From FEN-1297 sp963787005 (GTDB taxonomy: Bacteria; Bacteroidota; Ignavibacteria; Ignavibacteriales; Ignavibacteriaceae), in NCBI GenBank assembly GCA_963787005.1, contig CAWBBX010000062.1, positions 1-64,000 of the forward strand: a DNA stretch of 64,000 nt. The letters run 5' to 3'. The translations under genes were made by a program, and so were the position numbers. Of the stretch, positions 52,856 through 61,549 are shown piece after piece. The first letter of the stretch is position 1. Each line of letters starts with the position of its first letter. A model generated the notes under the pieces. It worked only from the letters and a program-made list of their open reading frames with translations, did no database searches and was not told the origin of the DNA.

Positions 52856-53308
52856 ATGCAAAGAATAAACATCAGTGTTTCGTTATTACTATTTCTATTG
52901 TTGATTGGAGCGGCATCAGTTTTCGGGCAGCAAATGGACCGTAAAACATACGACTCGAAATCAGACAGTTTAAAAACTCTTAAAGAAAAATTAACCGAAC
53001 AGAACACCGCTTCCCATGCTGCAATAGACAGCCTGAAAAAATATATTTCCAAGCTTGATGATCTCACACAAAAATGCAAGCACGACGCGGCGGTAATGAA
53101 ATACGGTAATGATATCGGAACTAGGGTTTACGAAGGAAGGGTCTGGAAAGGGATGACAGAAAGCATGCTGAAAGACAGCTGGGGCAAGCCCGATAAAATT
53201 CATACCAACAAATACAAATGGGGCGTCTTTACACAGTACTATTACGGCAATATCACGTACTTTTTCAAAAATGGTAAATTAATTGACTGGCAGCAGAATA
53301 GTAAGTAA
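52856..53308 (+). CDS. Secreted hypothetical protein with a BamE/SmpA-like C-terminal segment
   Basis: 150 residues from ATG at 52856 (an in-frame TTG at 52832 would give 158). Signal peptide to VFGQ. A coiled-coil region (DSLKTLKEKLTEQNTASHAA, SLKKYISKLDDLTQK) then WKGMTESMLKDSWGKPDKI and YYYGNITYFFKNGKLIDW, a pattern like the SmpA/BamE fold of periplasmic small proteins. Unknown function. Confidence 0.6.
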   Translation: MQRINISVSLLLFLLLIGAASVFGQQMDRKTYDSKSDSLKTLKEKLTEQNTASHAAIDSLKKYISKLDDLTQKCKHDAAVMKYGNDIGTRVYEGRVWKGMTESMLKDSWGKPDKIHTNKYKWGVFTQYYYGNITYFFKNGKLIDWQQNSK

Positions 53309-53346
53309 GCCTTCACGCTTACGCTGCCGGATAAATTAAAATATAC

Positions 53347-53823
53347 TTAGACTTCGGATAGCATCAAATTGCTTTTTAGCTTCGGTTTAATACCCCTTAT
53401 ATCGGTACTGCAGTGTTTTTTGAACAATTCGAGAGACGGTGCTTCCCTGAAGTAAAACAGGTGACCGATGCAACTGCAGTCGGACGATCCGAAGCCGTTG
53501 ATAAAAAATATTCCTTCAGGCATAGTGAGCATAAGGTTCGCCCATTTATGCTCAAGGTTCTTGTCGGATTCCGCGACCCATATATCGGTTATTTCGGCGT
53601 GACGGTTCAAGTAATCAATATGCCAGTGAGGATTTTCCGATAAAGATAAGTGATGCCCGAGTCTGGCCGCTAGTCCTCCGTTGTTAAACGCGCTTCCCAC
53701 GTAAGCATAATAACCGGAGCTGAATCTGAATTTTCCCAGGCTTCCTATATTGATGTTTTTTTCTTCACCCAGACGCAAAATTAGGATATAGTTTCCTTTT
53801 GTAAGTTTTTGCAGCTCTTGCAT
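53347..53823 (-). CDS. GIY-YIG-like (DUF123) nuclease domain protein
   Basis: 158 residues. KGNYILILRLG and SGYYAYVGSA are the GIY-YIG-like core; NPHWHIDYLNRHAEI and GSSDCSCIGHLFYF match DUF123, a GIY-YIG relative often fused to endonuclease III. Likely DNA repair; no activity has been proven for most members. Minus strand, separate from the next gene by 41 bases. Confidence 0.8.
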   Translation of the reverse strand: MQELQKLTKGNYILILRLGEEKNINIGSLGKFRFSSGYYAYVGSAFNNGGLAARLGHHLSLSENPHWHIDYLNRHAEITDIWVAESDKNLEHKWANLMLTMPEGIFFINGFGSSDCSCIGHLFYFREAPSLELFKKHCSTDIRGIKPKLKSNLMLSEV

Positions 53824-53864
53824 GACTTCCCCTCGAATTTTAAATTACAATTTATAAAAGTTGA

Positions 53865-54290
53865 TCAATAAGTCAACTTAAAAGAGGCGGGGGAAGTTTC
53901 GACTAATTCTTCCTCCCATAGAAGGTCTGCTTTTATAGCTCCGGTTATAAACTCGGCGTCTTCCTCACAGTAATCTTTGTGGTATGTTTTCTTCAATCCG
54001 AAGTCAGTTAAAATATAGTGAAGATCGGGCGACACACCCGCGTTAGCCAGGCAGTGCTTGGAGCACTGCAGCGGGCATCCGTCAATCGCAATAATCATTC
54101 TTCCCGACTGAGCTTTTTTCACCAGCGGTTTTACGCCGCCGCCTACTCCCGAGATGCACGACATTTCCGCAATTTTCTTCCTGTCGAAATCCACCGCTAT
54201 ATGATTTGCCAGCTGAGCTATATCGCTGCATCCGGAACATGAATAAACTAAAGGTAATTCATTATCTTTTTTCTTCTCATTTCCATCCAT
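53865..54290 (-). CDS. DGC-domain zinc-binding protein
   Basis: 141 residues. CSGCSD at the start, DGCPLQCSKHCL motif and further Cys (CEEDAEF) fit the DGC family (named for its Asp-Gly-Cys), which probably binds zinc. Small soluble protein, last of the seven-gene minus-strand cluster. Function unknown; often beside other anaerobic-response genes. Confidence 0.78.
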   Translation of the reverse strand: MDGNEKKKDNELPLVYSCSGCSDIAQLANHIAVDFDRKKIAEMSCISGVGGGVKPLVKKAQSGRMIIAIDGCPLQCSKHCLANAGVSPDLHYILTDFGLKKTYHKDYCEEDAEFITGAIKADLLWEEELVETSPASFKLTY

Positions 54291-54332
54291 GATTTTATCT
54301 TTCCCTTGAGCTAATATTTTTTATTTAAATGT

Positions 54333-54572
54333 TTAATATTTGAATTTTTCTACGCAGTCCATCGGGCATATTATACTGCAGAGCCCATTTTCTTCAATGC
54401 CCGTGCAATCATCGCATTTTTCCGGAATAATAAAATAATGATCCGTACTTAGCGGTTTCTCCTTAGTGCCTTCCTTTATCCATTCCGATCCTCCCCTAAG
54501 AATGGCATTCTGCGGGCATTCGAAAAAGCACGCTGAGCAATTGATGCATTCCTCTGTAATTAAATATGCCAT
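54333..54572 (-). CDS. Ferredoxin with two [4Fe-4S] sites
   Basis: 79 residues. CINCSACFFECP and CDDCTGIEENGLCSIICP bind two 4Fe-4S clusters (the second with an extended loop), as in YfhL-type or Clostridium-like ferredoxins. Cytoplasmic electron carrier; the cluster context of Crp/Fnr control and oxidase-like membrane proteins suggests a role in anaerobic or nitrogen-oxide metabolism. Confidence 0.88.
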   Translation of the reverse strand: MAYLITEECINCSACFFECPQNAILRGGSEWIKEGTKEKPLSTDHYFIIPEKCDDCTGIEENGLCSIICPMDCVEKFKY

Positions 54573-54601
54573 ACGGCATTCCTATTAAGAATTTTTCTCA
54601 T

Positions 54602-55057
54602 CTAAAATTTTTCTCCCCGGGCTTCTCTAATTTTACTGCCCACAGGTCTTATTCGGCCCCACATTCCGTAAAAGAAAAGAATCATAGCGATTATCTGCCC
54701 GACGGATGCCGCGACTATTGCGTAATCGTTCCAGTCGGCATATAAAAAAGATCCGATTACCTGGAAGACAAAACGCAGAGCCGTAGATGCGGTCATAATC
54801 CAGTATGTCGCCAATATAAGATCCGGGTTATATTTAGTATCGTCTTTTTCGGGTCTCGGGAAAAACCAAAGAGCGACTCCCATGATCATCATCATAACGG
54901 AGCCTACTAGTATGATATGTACGTGAGCAGATACGAGTTCCGGTCCGTAACCGGTCTTCAATACATACTTGGCGAGCGACATGTACAATCCTGTCAATAT
55001 CCCGGCCACCAGGAATATTACGCTGGTCTTTATGAAATATCTTACGGTTGAGAACAT
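54602..55057 (-). CDS. Short cytochrome-oxidase-subunit-I-like membrane protein
   Basis: 151 residues with four helices. SAHVHIILVGSVMMMIMGVALWFFP resembles one segment of heme-copper oxidase subunit I (His pairs HVH). Too short for a full oxidase; resembles proteins listed as cbb3-like subunit I, and the larger homologue at 55380 is its neighbour. 24 bases after the MIP18-like gene. No copper or heme ligation can be claimed without structure comparison. Confidence 0.65.
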   Translation of the reverse strand: MFSTVRYFIKTSVIFLVAGILTGLYMSLAKYVLKTGYGPELVSAHVHIILVGSVMMMIMGVALWFFPRPEKDDTKYNPDLILATYWIMTASTALRFVFQVIGSFLYADWNDYAIVAASVGQIIAMILFFYGMWGRIRPVGSKIREARGEKF

Positions 55058-55081
55058 TGTAGTACTTCCCTAATTATTAAA

Positions 55082-55372
55082 TCACAAATTTCTTCTCGCT
55101 TCATCGCTCATCATGTCCGGAGTCCATCTCGGTTCCCAAACTAACTTTATATCGACTGCCGATTGGGGCGCTAACTGTTTTAAAACGTTCTCAGCAGCGG
55201 CTGTCATCGAAGAATGCATAGGGCATCCCGGTGTTGTGAGCGTCATTTCAACCTTTATAGAGCTTTCATCTATTACTAGATTGTATATAAGTCCGAGGTC
55301 AACTATGTTAAGCCCGATTTCGGGATCTATTACATTTCTCAACGCATTCATTATTTGTTCTTCGGAAATCAT
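55082..55372 (-). CDS. MIP18/DUF59 FeS-cluster assembly factor (SufT/PaaD-like)
   Basis: 96 residues. VIDPEIGLNIVDLGLIYNL opening, then TLTTPGCPMHSSM with the conserved reactive Cys. Family members aid insertion of iron-sulfur clusters. The gene sits between two oxidase-like membrane genes, 7 bases from the first. Likely serves the ferredoxin or other clusters produced under the same regulator. Confidence 0.87.
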   Translation of the reverse strand: MISEEQIMNALRNVIDPEIGLNIVDLGLIYNLVIDESSIKVEMTLTTPGCPMHSSMTAAAENVLKQLAPQSAVDIKLVWEPRWTPDMMSDEARRNL

Positions 55373-55379
55373 TCATCAC

Positions 55380-56651
55380 CTATGTTCTTATTATTGAGAT
55401 CATATTATAAGCGAAAATTAATGAGCTTATAAACATTATTGAGAATGAAATGAGCAGCAGCCCGCTAATAGAAAATAGAAGTCCAGGTATTCCCGCGGCT
55501 AATGCGGCAGTCATCAAAACGAATTCTGCGTTCGCGATTTTTTCGGAATACATATCTTTAAGAAGGGGAACTTTCTCCAGTCCTACCTTAGAGCTGTACT
55601 TATGATACCACGCAAGGAAGGGTAGTATTTTATAAAGCTGCCCGACCGTCAGCATGGAAAAGAAACCGAAGATTACAAGATAGCCGTAAACAAGCACCAG
55701 CCTTAATTCCGCTGAGAAGTCTCCGAAATTATTTATAGCTAAGTAAACACCCAGGACGGTTGTCAACCCCATAACGACAAAAGAGACAATACTGTGTTTC
55801 AGTCCAACATCTAATTTTTTCCTTATTCTATTTTTAATTATGATGTAAATCTGAAAAAGGAAACAAAAAATGCCGGCGGCAGTGACCCAGATAAACCCGG
55901 AGTAAACGGCTTCAAGATTTTGATAATGCATCACGGCGGTTAAGCCGAGCAGTCCGGCGTTAACGAGAACAAACGCCCAGACCGCGCTTTTCATAGAGTA
56001 ACCGTGGGATAATGTGAACATCGGTATCAGCTTGTAAGAAACGCCCATAATTATCATGGTTACCCAGCCTATCAAAGCGACGTCGGCGTGAAGTTTAAGG
56101 TACTGAAGATGATTCCCTTGGATGAACGGGTATCCGAGATTTACCGCCATTAAAAGTCCCGCCGCTGCCGTACTTAGCAGATAAAAAAGAGCCGCGGCAA
56201 GATACACTCCGGTGATATTCCATCTCTTTACCCTGAACATCGTGACGGTGATATTAATGATGAATAAAAGCATTGCCGCCACCAGAAATATTGCGGATGC
56301 GGTAAGATGAAACCCGGTGTCGAAATTCCAGAAGCCGGTTATAAGTCCCGCCGAACCTAAAAGAAAAATCCAGAATTGTATTTCTCCCATCAACTCGCTG
56401 AAAAGTTTAACCTCCAGAACAACCGGAACAAGCTGAAACATAGCGCCGAAGATAATCATCGTTATCCAGCCGAGAGTTCCTATATGCACAAGAGCGAGAA
56501 TTTTCGGCTGGAAGTAATGTCCATGTATACTGTCGTAATTAAGCATGAGCAGAAAATTCAACAGAACGTAAGCGAATATCGAAGCCGCAAAATATTTAGC
56601 GACCATAGAGAAGCGCGGGGATAAATTAGATGCAATTGACGACTTCTGCAT
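55380..56651 (-). CDS. Multi-helix heme-copper-oxidase subunit-I-like protein
   Basis: 423 residues, 11-12 membrane helices. ALVHIGTLGWITMIIFGAM, LHADVALIGWVTMIIMGV and TVGQLYKILPFLAWYHKY carry His at spacing seen in NnrS or short cbb3-like subunit-I proteins. It lacks the extra length of true catalytic subunit I. Possible nitrogen-oxide handling by analogy with NnrS. 5 bases after the DUF2249 gene. Confidence 0.7.
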   Translation of the reverse strand: MQKSSIASNLSPRFSMVAKYFAASIFAYVLLNFLLMLNYDSIHGHYFQPKILALVHIGTLGWITMIIFGAMFQLVPVVLEVKLFSELMGEIQFWIFLLGSAGLITGFWNFDTGFHLTASAIFLVAAMLLFIINITVTMFRVKRWNITGVYLAAALFYLLSTAAAGLLMAVNLGYPFIQGNHLQYLKLHADVALIGWVTMIIMGVSYKLIPMFTLSHGYSMKSAVWAFVLVNAGLLGLTAVMHYQNLEAVYSGFIWVTAAGIFCFLFQIYIIIKNRIRKKLDVGLKHSIVSFVVMGLTTVLGVYLAINNFGDFSAELRLVLVYGYLVIFGFFSMLTVGQLYKILPFLAWYHKYSSKVGLEKVPLLKDMYSEKIANAEFVLMTAALAAGIPGLLFSISGLLLISFSIMFISSLIFAYNMISIIRT

Positions 56652-56656
56652 AACTA

Positions 56657-57494
56657 TTAATCCCTGCTCTTTCCTTTAGCAATAAAGATTTTGAAATAAT
56701 TATCCGATATTTTCTCGCATACCGCGCCGAAGCCTCTTTCTTCGAGTTTCGGGTAGAGCATTACCGGCTCACGGTGATGATGTACGAGTAAAACTGAATT
56801 CCCTTTCAAAACGGAAAGCGCCTCCAATACTTTTATCATCGGTTCCGGAGGCTCTAATTCTCTTACGTCGATTTCTATTATTTTTTCCGCAGATTCAATG
56901 TCAATATAAATCTTGTCTTTCGAGATTAATTCCGGTTCTGAAACAGCAGGCTTTTCGTCGCGGTAAAAATAAACGTAAAATATTCCGTCCTTTTTCTCAG
57001 TCAGATGATTAAAACCTTTTCGGCTCATTACGGTGTAAAGTGGGATGGGCTCAAATGAATTTATCAGAAGAAGCACTTCATCCTTAGCAAGTCTTTTCTG
57101 AACTCCCATTATTTTTTTTAGAGGATCAGAACCCGACTTAATATCCTGTCTTACGTCGAGAGTTATCTTCCTGCTTTTATTTATCATCTCACCGATTTTA
57201 TCATCAATTGTTACCACAATTTTTTTCTCCGTATCAGTTTTTATTTTCCCGTCCGCGATTTGCTTCCCGTATTCGTTCGCGCATCCGATAGCTTCGTTCA
57301 GCTTAAGGACAAGCTCATCGGGGTTTAAAACCTGCTACCGATGCCGCCTGCTCTACATTTACTCTTCCCGCAAGGGACTTTCTGAGGAACCTGTTTTTAA
57401 GCCTTTTGAACAGATTGCTGCTCGCGAGCATTACCTTCAGCGTCTCGGGGTAATCGTCCAGCATTTTTGATACTTTCATATCTTTTGTAATCAT
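56657..57494 (-). pseudogene. DUF1858-DUF2249 protein, apparently one gene broken by a frameshift
   Basis: From ATG at 57494 the frame gives a DUF1858 domain (ITKDMKVSKMLDDYPETL, RVNVEQAASVAG) and then runs into a stop at about 57325. One base less in the TTTTAAACCCC run there gives GLNPDELVLKLNEAIG and continues without a stop into the 186-residue ORF (56657-57217), which carries two DUF2249 domains (LDVRQDI, LVHHHREPVMLYPKL). DUF1858 fused to DUF2249 is a known arrangement. So either a sequencing indel or a recent break; the downstream half may still be translated from ATG 57217. Confidence 0.7.
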
Positions 57495-57515
57495 TTTATT
57501 TTATGTGTACTTTTT

Positions 57516-57755
57516 TTAGTTAGTTTTAGTAATGTTGACTTTCCAAACTTCCGGTCCCTGCTCAACGTACTGCCAGTCAAATTGGCCCGCTCTTTCCGCG
57601 GCAAGCTGATAATATAAGGGTTTCGGATCGTGATCGTTGACCAGCTGAAGAGTCGCTCCGTTCGATAGAGAGTCGAATGTTTTGAAAATCGTAGGATGTT
57701 TTTCGCGCGGAATAATTGGTCTAACGTCCAGTATTACATTATTGTTCTCGGCCAT
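57516..57755 (-). CDS. DUF2249 single-domain protein
   Basis: 79 residues. VILDVRPIIPREKHPTIFKT, LQLVNDHDPKPLYYQLAAE and the FDWQYVEQGPEVWKV end are the DUF2249 hallmarks. First gene of the minus-strand cluster; ATG with GAAAGG 9 bases upstream. Such domains are found with hemerythrins and in nitrogen-oxide or respiration loci; the function is not known. Confidence 0.85.
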   Translation of the reverse strand: MAENNNVILDVRPIIPREKHPTIFKTFDSLSNGATLQLVNDHDPKPLYYQLAAERAGQFDWQYVEQGPEVWKVNITKTN

Positions 57756-57809
57756 GTTTTAACCTTTCAAGTTATTTTGATGGATAAAGTTTTTTGATTA
57801 CTTACGGTT

Positions 57810-57852
57810 GAAACATAAGGCCGGGCCGCATGGTTTACATTGACTTAAGTCA
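57810..57852 (-). promoter_or_regulatory. Crp/Fnr-type operator and promoter of the DUF2249 cluster
   Basis: TGACTTAAGTCA (57841-57852) is a perfect 12-base palindrome with the TGAC-N4-GTCA form typical of Fnr/Dnr-like sites. Downstream on the minus strand, TATGTTTC (57817 to 57810) is one mismatch from the Bacteroidota -7 TAnnTTTG. That puts the palindrome centre about 42-43 bases upstream of the predicted start, the classic class II activator position (-41.5). The Crp/Fnr gene next door is the obvious candidate regulator. Confidence 0.65.
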
Positions 57853-57915
57853 GGTAAATGACATTTTAAATTTCCGCAGCCGGATTTAAAATTAAAGGAA
57901 ACAGCCCGGGGTGTT

Positions 57916-58614
57916 TTACTTGGAGAGTTCCAGTAATTTTTTAATATTGGCTATAAAGATAGTTTTGCCGCTCATTCGAATGACATTATCTTCCTGCAGC
58001 CGCTTGAAGGTTCTTGACAGGGTCTCGGTTATGGTGCCGAGATAGGAGGCGAGAGTAGATTTTGAAATATTCAGTTTAACGAAAGGTTCCGGTAGATCGA
58101 TCGACTTATTCTTTTTTATTTCCTCCAGCAGATACCTCGATAAGCGGTTGGACACTTCCTTCAGCGTAATCCCTTCCGCCTTTCTACTCATCGATCTCAA
58201 CCTCTTCGCGAAGCCCGCCAGCATGTTTAATGAAACTGAGGGATTGGAGCTTATGATATTGAGAAACTCGACTTTTGGCATAAAAAGAAGCACACTTTCT
58301 TCAAGGGTCTGAGCATTTGCGGGATAGTTACCTCCCTCGAAAAGCGGAACGTCGGCGAAAGCATGCGGTGGTCTTACCAGGTGCAGTATGTATTCTTTTC
58401 CGTCTGCGGAAGATTTAAAAACTTTTACGCTGCCTTTCAGCATAATATAGAATCCCCGGTATGCGTCGTTTTCCAGAAATATCATGCTGCCCTTCGGATA
58501 TTTTTCCAGAATGCTGATTGAGAATACATCTCGGAGTTGATCCGTACTGAGTTCGGAAAAGAGAGGAATTTTCCTGAGTGTTTCTTTTTTTACTGCGGGC
58601 TCGTCTTTTGTCAT
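57916..58614 (-). CDS. Crp/Fnr-family transcriptional regulator without cysteines
   Basis: 232 residues. N-terminal cyclic-nucleotide-type sensor domain (FSELSTDQLRDVFSISI, GSMIFLENDAY, GFYIMLKGSV) and a C-terminal helix-turn-helix (NISKSTLASYLGTITETLSR). It contains no Cys, so it cannot carry the Fnr iron-sulfur cluster; a Dnr/Crp-like or heme-sensing mode is more likely. Placed upstream of the DUF2249 operon, whose promoter carries the palindrome at 57841. Confidence 0.92.
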   Translation of the reverse strand: MTKDEPAVKKETLRKIPLFSELSTDQLRDVFSISILEKYPKGSMIFLENDAYRGFYIMLKGSVKVFKSSADGKEYILHLVRPPHAFADVPLFEGGNYPANAQTLEESVLLFMPKVEFLNIISSNPSVSLNMLAGFAKRLRSMSRKAEGITLKEVSNRLSRYLLEEIKKNKSIDLPEPFVKLNISKSTLASYLGTITETLSRTFKRLQEDNVIRMSGKTIFIANIKKLLELSK

Positions 58615-58772
58615 GATTCTTTCATTAAAATGATAGGGGAAAATAATATTCTAAAAAGTAAAAAAAAAATTTAGAATTATAATCATGATGTTCGCAAAAT
58701 TAAAAGTATTTATAATATGAGTTATGGCAGGTAGCGGCAGAAGGATTTAATCCGCCTCGAAGCGGTATTTGG

Positions 58773-59999
58773 TCAGCTCAGGATTTCCTTTATTCTTGCA
58801 ATCTCTTTCTCGTCGTTAATCTTCGTATAAAATCTCAAGGCACTTCTTAATTTTGCTTTGCCTTCTTTTATTCTGTCCATATCCAGGTAAAGGAGACCAA
58901 GTTCAAAATTTGTTTCGGCTTTGTTTAAGTCGTTCCTTAGCTCATGGTTAAGCCGGAGACTGGTAAGGAAGAAATCCTCCGCGAGACGGTATCTATTCAA
59001 TCCTCGCTCGATTATGCCTTTAACCTTATATGCGTCTGCTACGGAAAGCTTATCGCTTATTTTATGGAAAATGTCTATCGATTTATTTACGAACGAGTCG
59101 GCGATTTTGTATTCCCCGATTTTCGTGTATACGTATGCTTTTCCTAAATACGATATGCCGAGGGAAGGGAGGTAGCCGACTTTTTGCGATGTAATAATGC
59201 TCCGGTCGAATTCGGTTATAGCCGATTTGTACCTTCTCTTTTTCGTCATCATCATTCCCATGTTGTGACGAATTTCCGCGAGCCTTCTGTAGTCGTTTGT
59301 CTTTCTAAAGATTGTTAGGGCGTCCTTAAAATATTTAAGAGCCGATTCCGTGTCTCCGTTAATATTGCTTATAATACCGAGGTTGATTTTAATTTTACCG
59401 GCGAGATCTATGTTCTTTCTCTTGTTCAGCAGCGAAAGGCTTTTTTCGAAATGTTCTCTTGCCCTGTTGAGGTGTCCGCATTCGCCGTGGATTGTACCCA
59501 GGAGATTTTCGCATTTGGCCAGACCGTCCCTGTCTTTCAGCTTTTTGAATATTTCTGCGGCCTGCTTTATATAGCTGCTGCTTTCCTGCCAAAGAGCCTG
59601 ACGGCTGAATATCTCCCCGATGTTTAATACGGCGTTTGCATGAATATTACGGTATTTTTTGTCTCCCTTTACAGTATGTATAATAGTCTCATTAATGTAA
59701 ATTGCCGTTGAGAACTCACCCGACGTAATAGTGGTGAGGCTCAGTTCACTCAGCAATTTCAAATACCTGTCCCGCTGAAGCTTGGAACCCGCAAACGTGA
59801 TGAGAAGATCAATCTTGGAATAAAACTGAAAGTAGGATCCGATAACCGGTGACTTCCGGGAGCCCGATTTTGATTGGGGATAATCTGGTAGTTTTTTACG
59901 CAGGAACTCGTTGGAGAACTCGGAGATATCCTTCTTGCTGAAGAAATTCTCCAGTGTTCTTCTAATTAACATGTCGCTATCGTTGTTTTGTCTGCTCAC
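58773..59999 (-). CDS. TPR-repeat protein, first of two tandem paralogues
   Basis: 408 residues, no signal peptide. At least six TPR units, e.g. LAKCENLLGTIHGECGHLNR, AREHFEKSLSLLN, ALKYFKDALTIF, AITEFDRSII, and a shared head LIRRTLENFFSKKDISEFS. Its neighbour at 60234 shares the order, head and block GYLPSLGISYL. Cytoplasmic scaffold-like protein of unknown partner; no enzymatic or DNA-binding part. Confidence 0.85.
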   Translation of the reverse strand: MSRQNNDSDMLIRRTLENFFSKKDISEFSNEFLRKKLPDYPQSKSGSRKSPVIGSYFQFYSKIDLLITFAGSKLQRDRYLKLLSELSLTTITSGEFSTAIYINETIIHTVKGDKKYRNIHANAVLNIGEIFSRQALWQESSSYIKQAAEIFKKLKDRDGLAKCENLLGTIHGECGHLNRAREHFEKSLSLLNKRKNIDLAGKIKINLGIISNINGDTESALKYFKDALTIFRKTNDYRRLAEIRHNMGMMMTKKRRYKSAITEFDRSIITSQKVGYLPSLGISYLGKAYVYTKIGEYKIADSFVNKSIDIFHKISDKLSVADAYKVKGIIERGLNRYRLAEDFFLTSLRLNHELRNDLNKAETNFELGLLYLDMDRIKEGKAKLRSALRFYTKINDEKEIARIKEILS

Positions 60000-60104
60000 G
60001 TATTTATAACCAGCTTACTTTACCTTAAATATGATATTAAATTAATTTACATTCAATAACCGCTACCGTTATAATTCATAATTTTTTATCGGTACGGATT
60101 GATT

Positions 60105-60131
60105 AAAAAAAATGGCAGCCGAACGCCGCCA
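60105..60131 (-). terminator. Terminator below the second TPR gene
   Basis: On the minus strand TGGCGGC pairs with GCTGCCA (one G-U) around a 5-base loop, followed by eight Ts (60112-60105). It lies about 100 bases after the stop at 60234 and separates the two TPR genes. Confidence 0.7.
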
Positions 60132-60233
60132 TAATTGTAAATACATTATAAAATTTTTTTAACTCTTAAACCGGATTTGGAAATGAATACTTTCTGCTGA
60201 CTTCTTCCGTTTGTATCATTAATTATCCTAGTT

Positions 60234-61475
60234 CTAATTTGAAATTTGATTTTCTATTTCCACGATCTCATCCTTAGCATTGATGTTTTTGTAATATGCC
60301 AGTGCCTGATCGAAATATTTTCTGCTTTCTTTTTTATTCTTCTGATCTTTATACAACAGGCCCAGTTCGTAAGCCGTTTCCGCCTCGTTAAGCTCGTTCT
60401 TTAATTCTTTATTTATACGAAGGCTGGTCATCAAATAACCATGTGCCTTTTCGACTTGCCCCTTATTTCTTTGTACTATTCCTTTAATCTTATAAATATC
60501 CGCAATCGAAAGCTTGTCGTTGGTTCTATGACAGATTTCGAGAGCCTTATCCGCAAATGCGTCCGCAAGAGCATGATCTCCCTGCTTGGAGTAAATATAC
60601 GCTTTGCTTAAGTATGAGATGCCAAGGGAGGGGAGATAGCCGGCTTTAAGTGAAATTGTGATGCTCTTTTCAAATTCTGCGATGGCCGATCTGTAGTCTT
60701 TTCGCTTGGTGAACATCATACCCATATTATGCCTGATCTCGGCCATTCGATTTAAGTCTTCAAGTTTTTCAAAATTAAAAAAAGCTCGGTGATAATAAAA
60801 AAGCGCGCCTTCTAAATCTCCTTCTATGTTGCAGATAATGCCTAAGTTAACCTCTATCTTACCGCTTAACAAAGCATCCCCTTTCTTTTTCAGAAGCTCT
60901 AGACCTTTTTCGAAATGTTCCTTTGCTAACTTCAGGTTTCCCCACTCAGCGTATATAGCGCCGAGAAAGTTTTCGCATTCTGCTCTTCCTTTAAAATCCT
61001 TTTGCTTAATAAATATCTGGTTAGCTTGTTTAATATATTCGAAACTCGTCTGCCACTGCGCCTGCTTTCTGTATACCTCGCCCAGCGCCAGGTATGCATA
61101 AGCGCTTATATGTTTTAATGACGCGTTATTGTCTGTTTCGGATAAAATCTTTTCATTAATATAAACTGTGGAAGCAAGTTCGCCGGATGTAATAGTAAAT
61201 TGACCGAGCTGCAGGAGCAGTTCGAGGAACTTAACTTTGGAAAGCTTGATCTCTGCGTAGGTAATTAGAAGATCGATTTGAGACTGGATCTGGTGATAAG
61301 TGTTGATCTCAAGGCTTACCTGCTCGCGATTCCTTTGGCTTCCGTCTTTTAGGACAATTGAAGTCCCGCTGTTTTGGGTATATCTTCTTGAAAACTCGGA
61401 AACATCTCTCTGGTTGAAGAAGTTCCTAAGAATATCTCCAAAAAGCTCATTGCGTTTTTTAGATAATAATTTCAA
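60234..61475 (-). CDS. TPR-repeat protein, second of two tandem paralogues
   Basis: 413 residues, the same architecture as the gene at 58773: head FGDILRNFFNQRDVSEFSR, then TPR units (AREC-like GRAECENFLGAIYAEWGNLK, AKEHFEKGLELLKKK, GALFYYHRAFFNFEKL, AIAEFEKSITIS), and GYLPSLGISYLSKAYIYSKQ. The duplicates have diverged to roughly half identity by eye. They are probably transcribed separately, given the hairpin between them. Confidence 0.85.
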   Translation of the reverse strand: MKLLSKKRNELFGDILRNFFNQRDVSEFSRRYTQNSGTSIVLKDGSQRNREQVSLEINTYHQIQSQIDLLITYAEIKLSKVKFLELLLQLGQFTITSGELASTVYINEKILSETDNNASLKHISAYAYLALGEVYRKQAQWQTSFEYIKQANQIFIKQKDFKGRAECENFLGAIYAEWGNLKLAKEHFEKGLELLKKKGDALLSGKIEVNLGIICNIEGDLEGALFYYHRAFFNFEKLEDLNRMAEIRHNMGMMFTKRKDYRSAIAEFEKSITISLKAGYLPSLGISYLSKAYIYSKQGDHALADAFADKALEICHRTNDKLSIADIYKIKGIVQRNKGQVEKAHGYLMTSLRINKELKNELNEAETAYELGLLYKDQKNKKESRKYFDQALAYYKNINAKDEIVEIENQISN

Positions 61476-61549
61476 TTAATACAGCCTTTAGAATATTTTG
61501 TTTCAATTAAATTTGTGAATACGGCTTAGTGATTAATAAGTAATTAAAA

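Noticed and set aside
57300..57345. Programmed frameshift in the DUF1858-DUF2249 gene
   Set aside because: A TTTTAAACCCC run could slip, but a simple one-base indel explains it and no stimulatory structure was seen.
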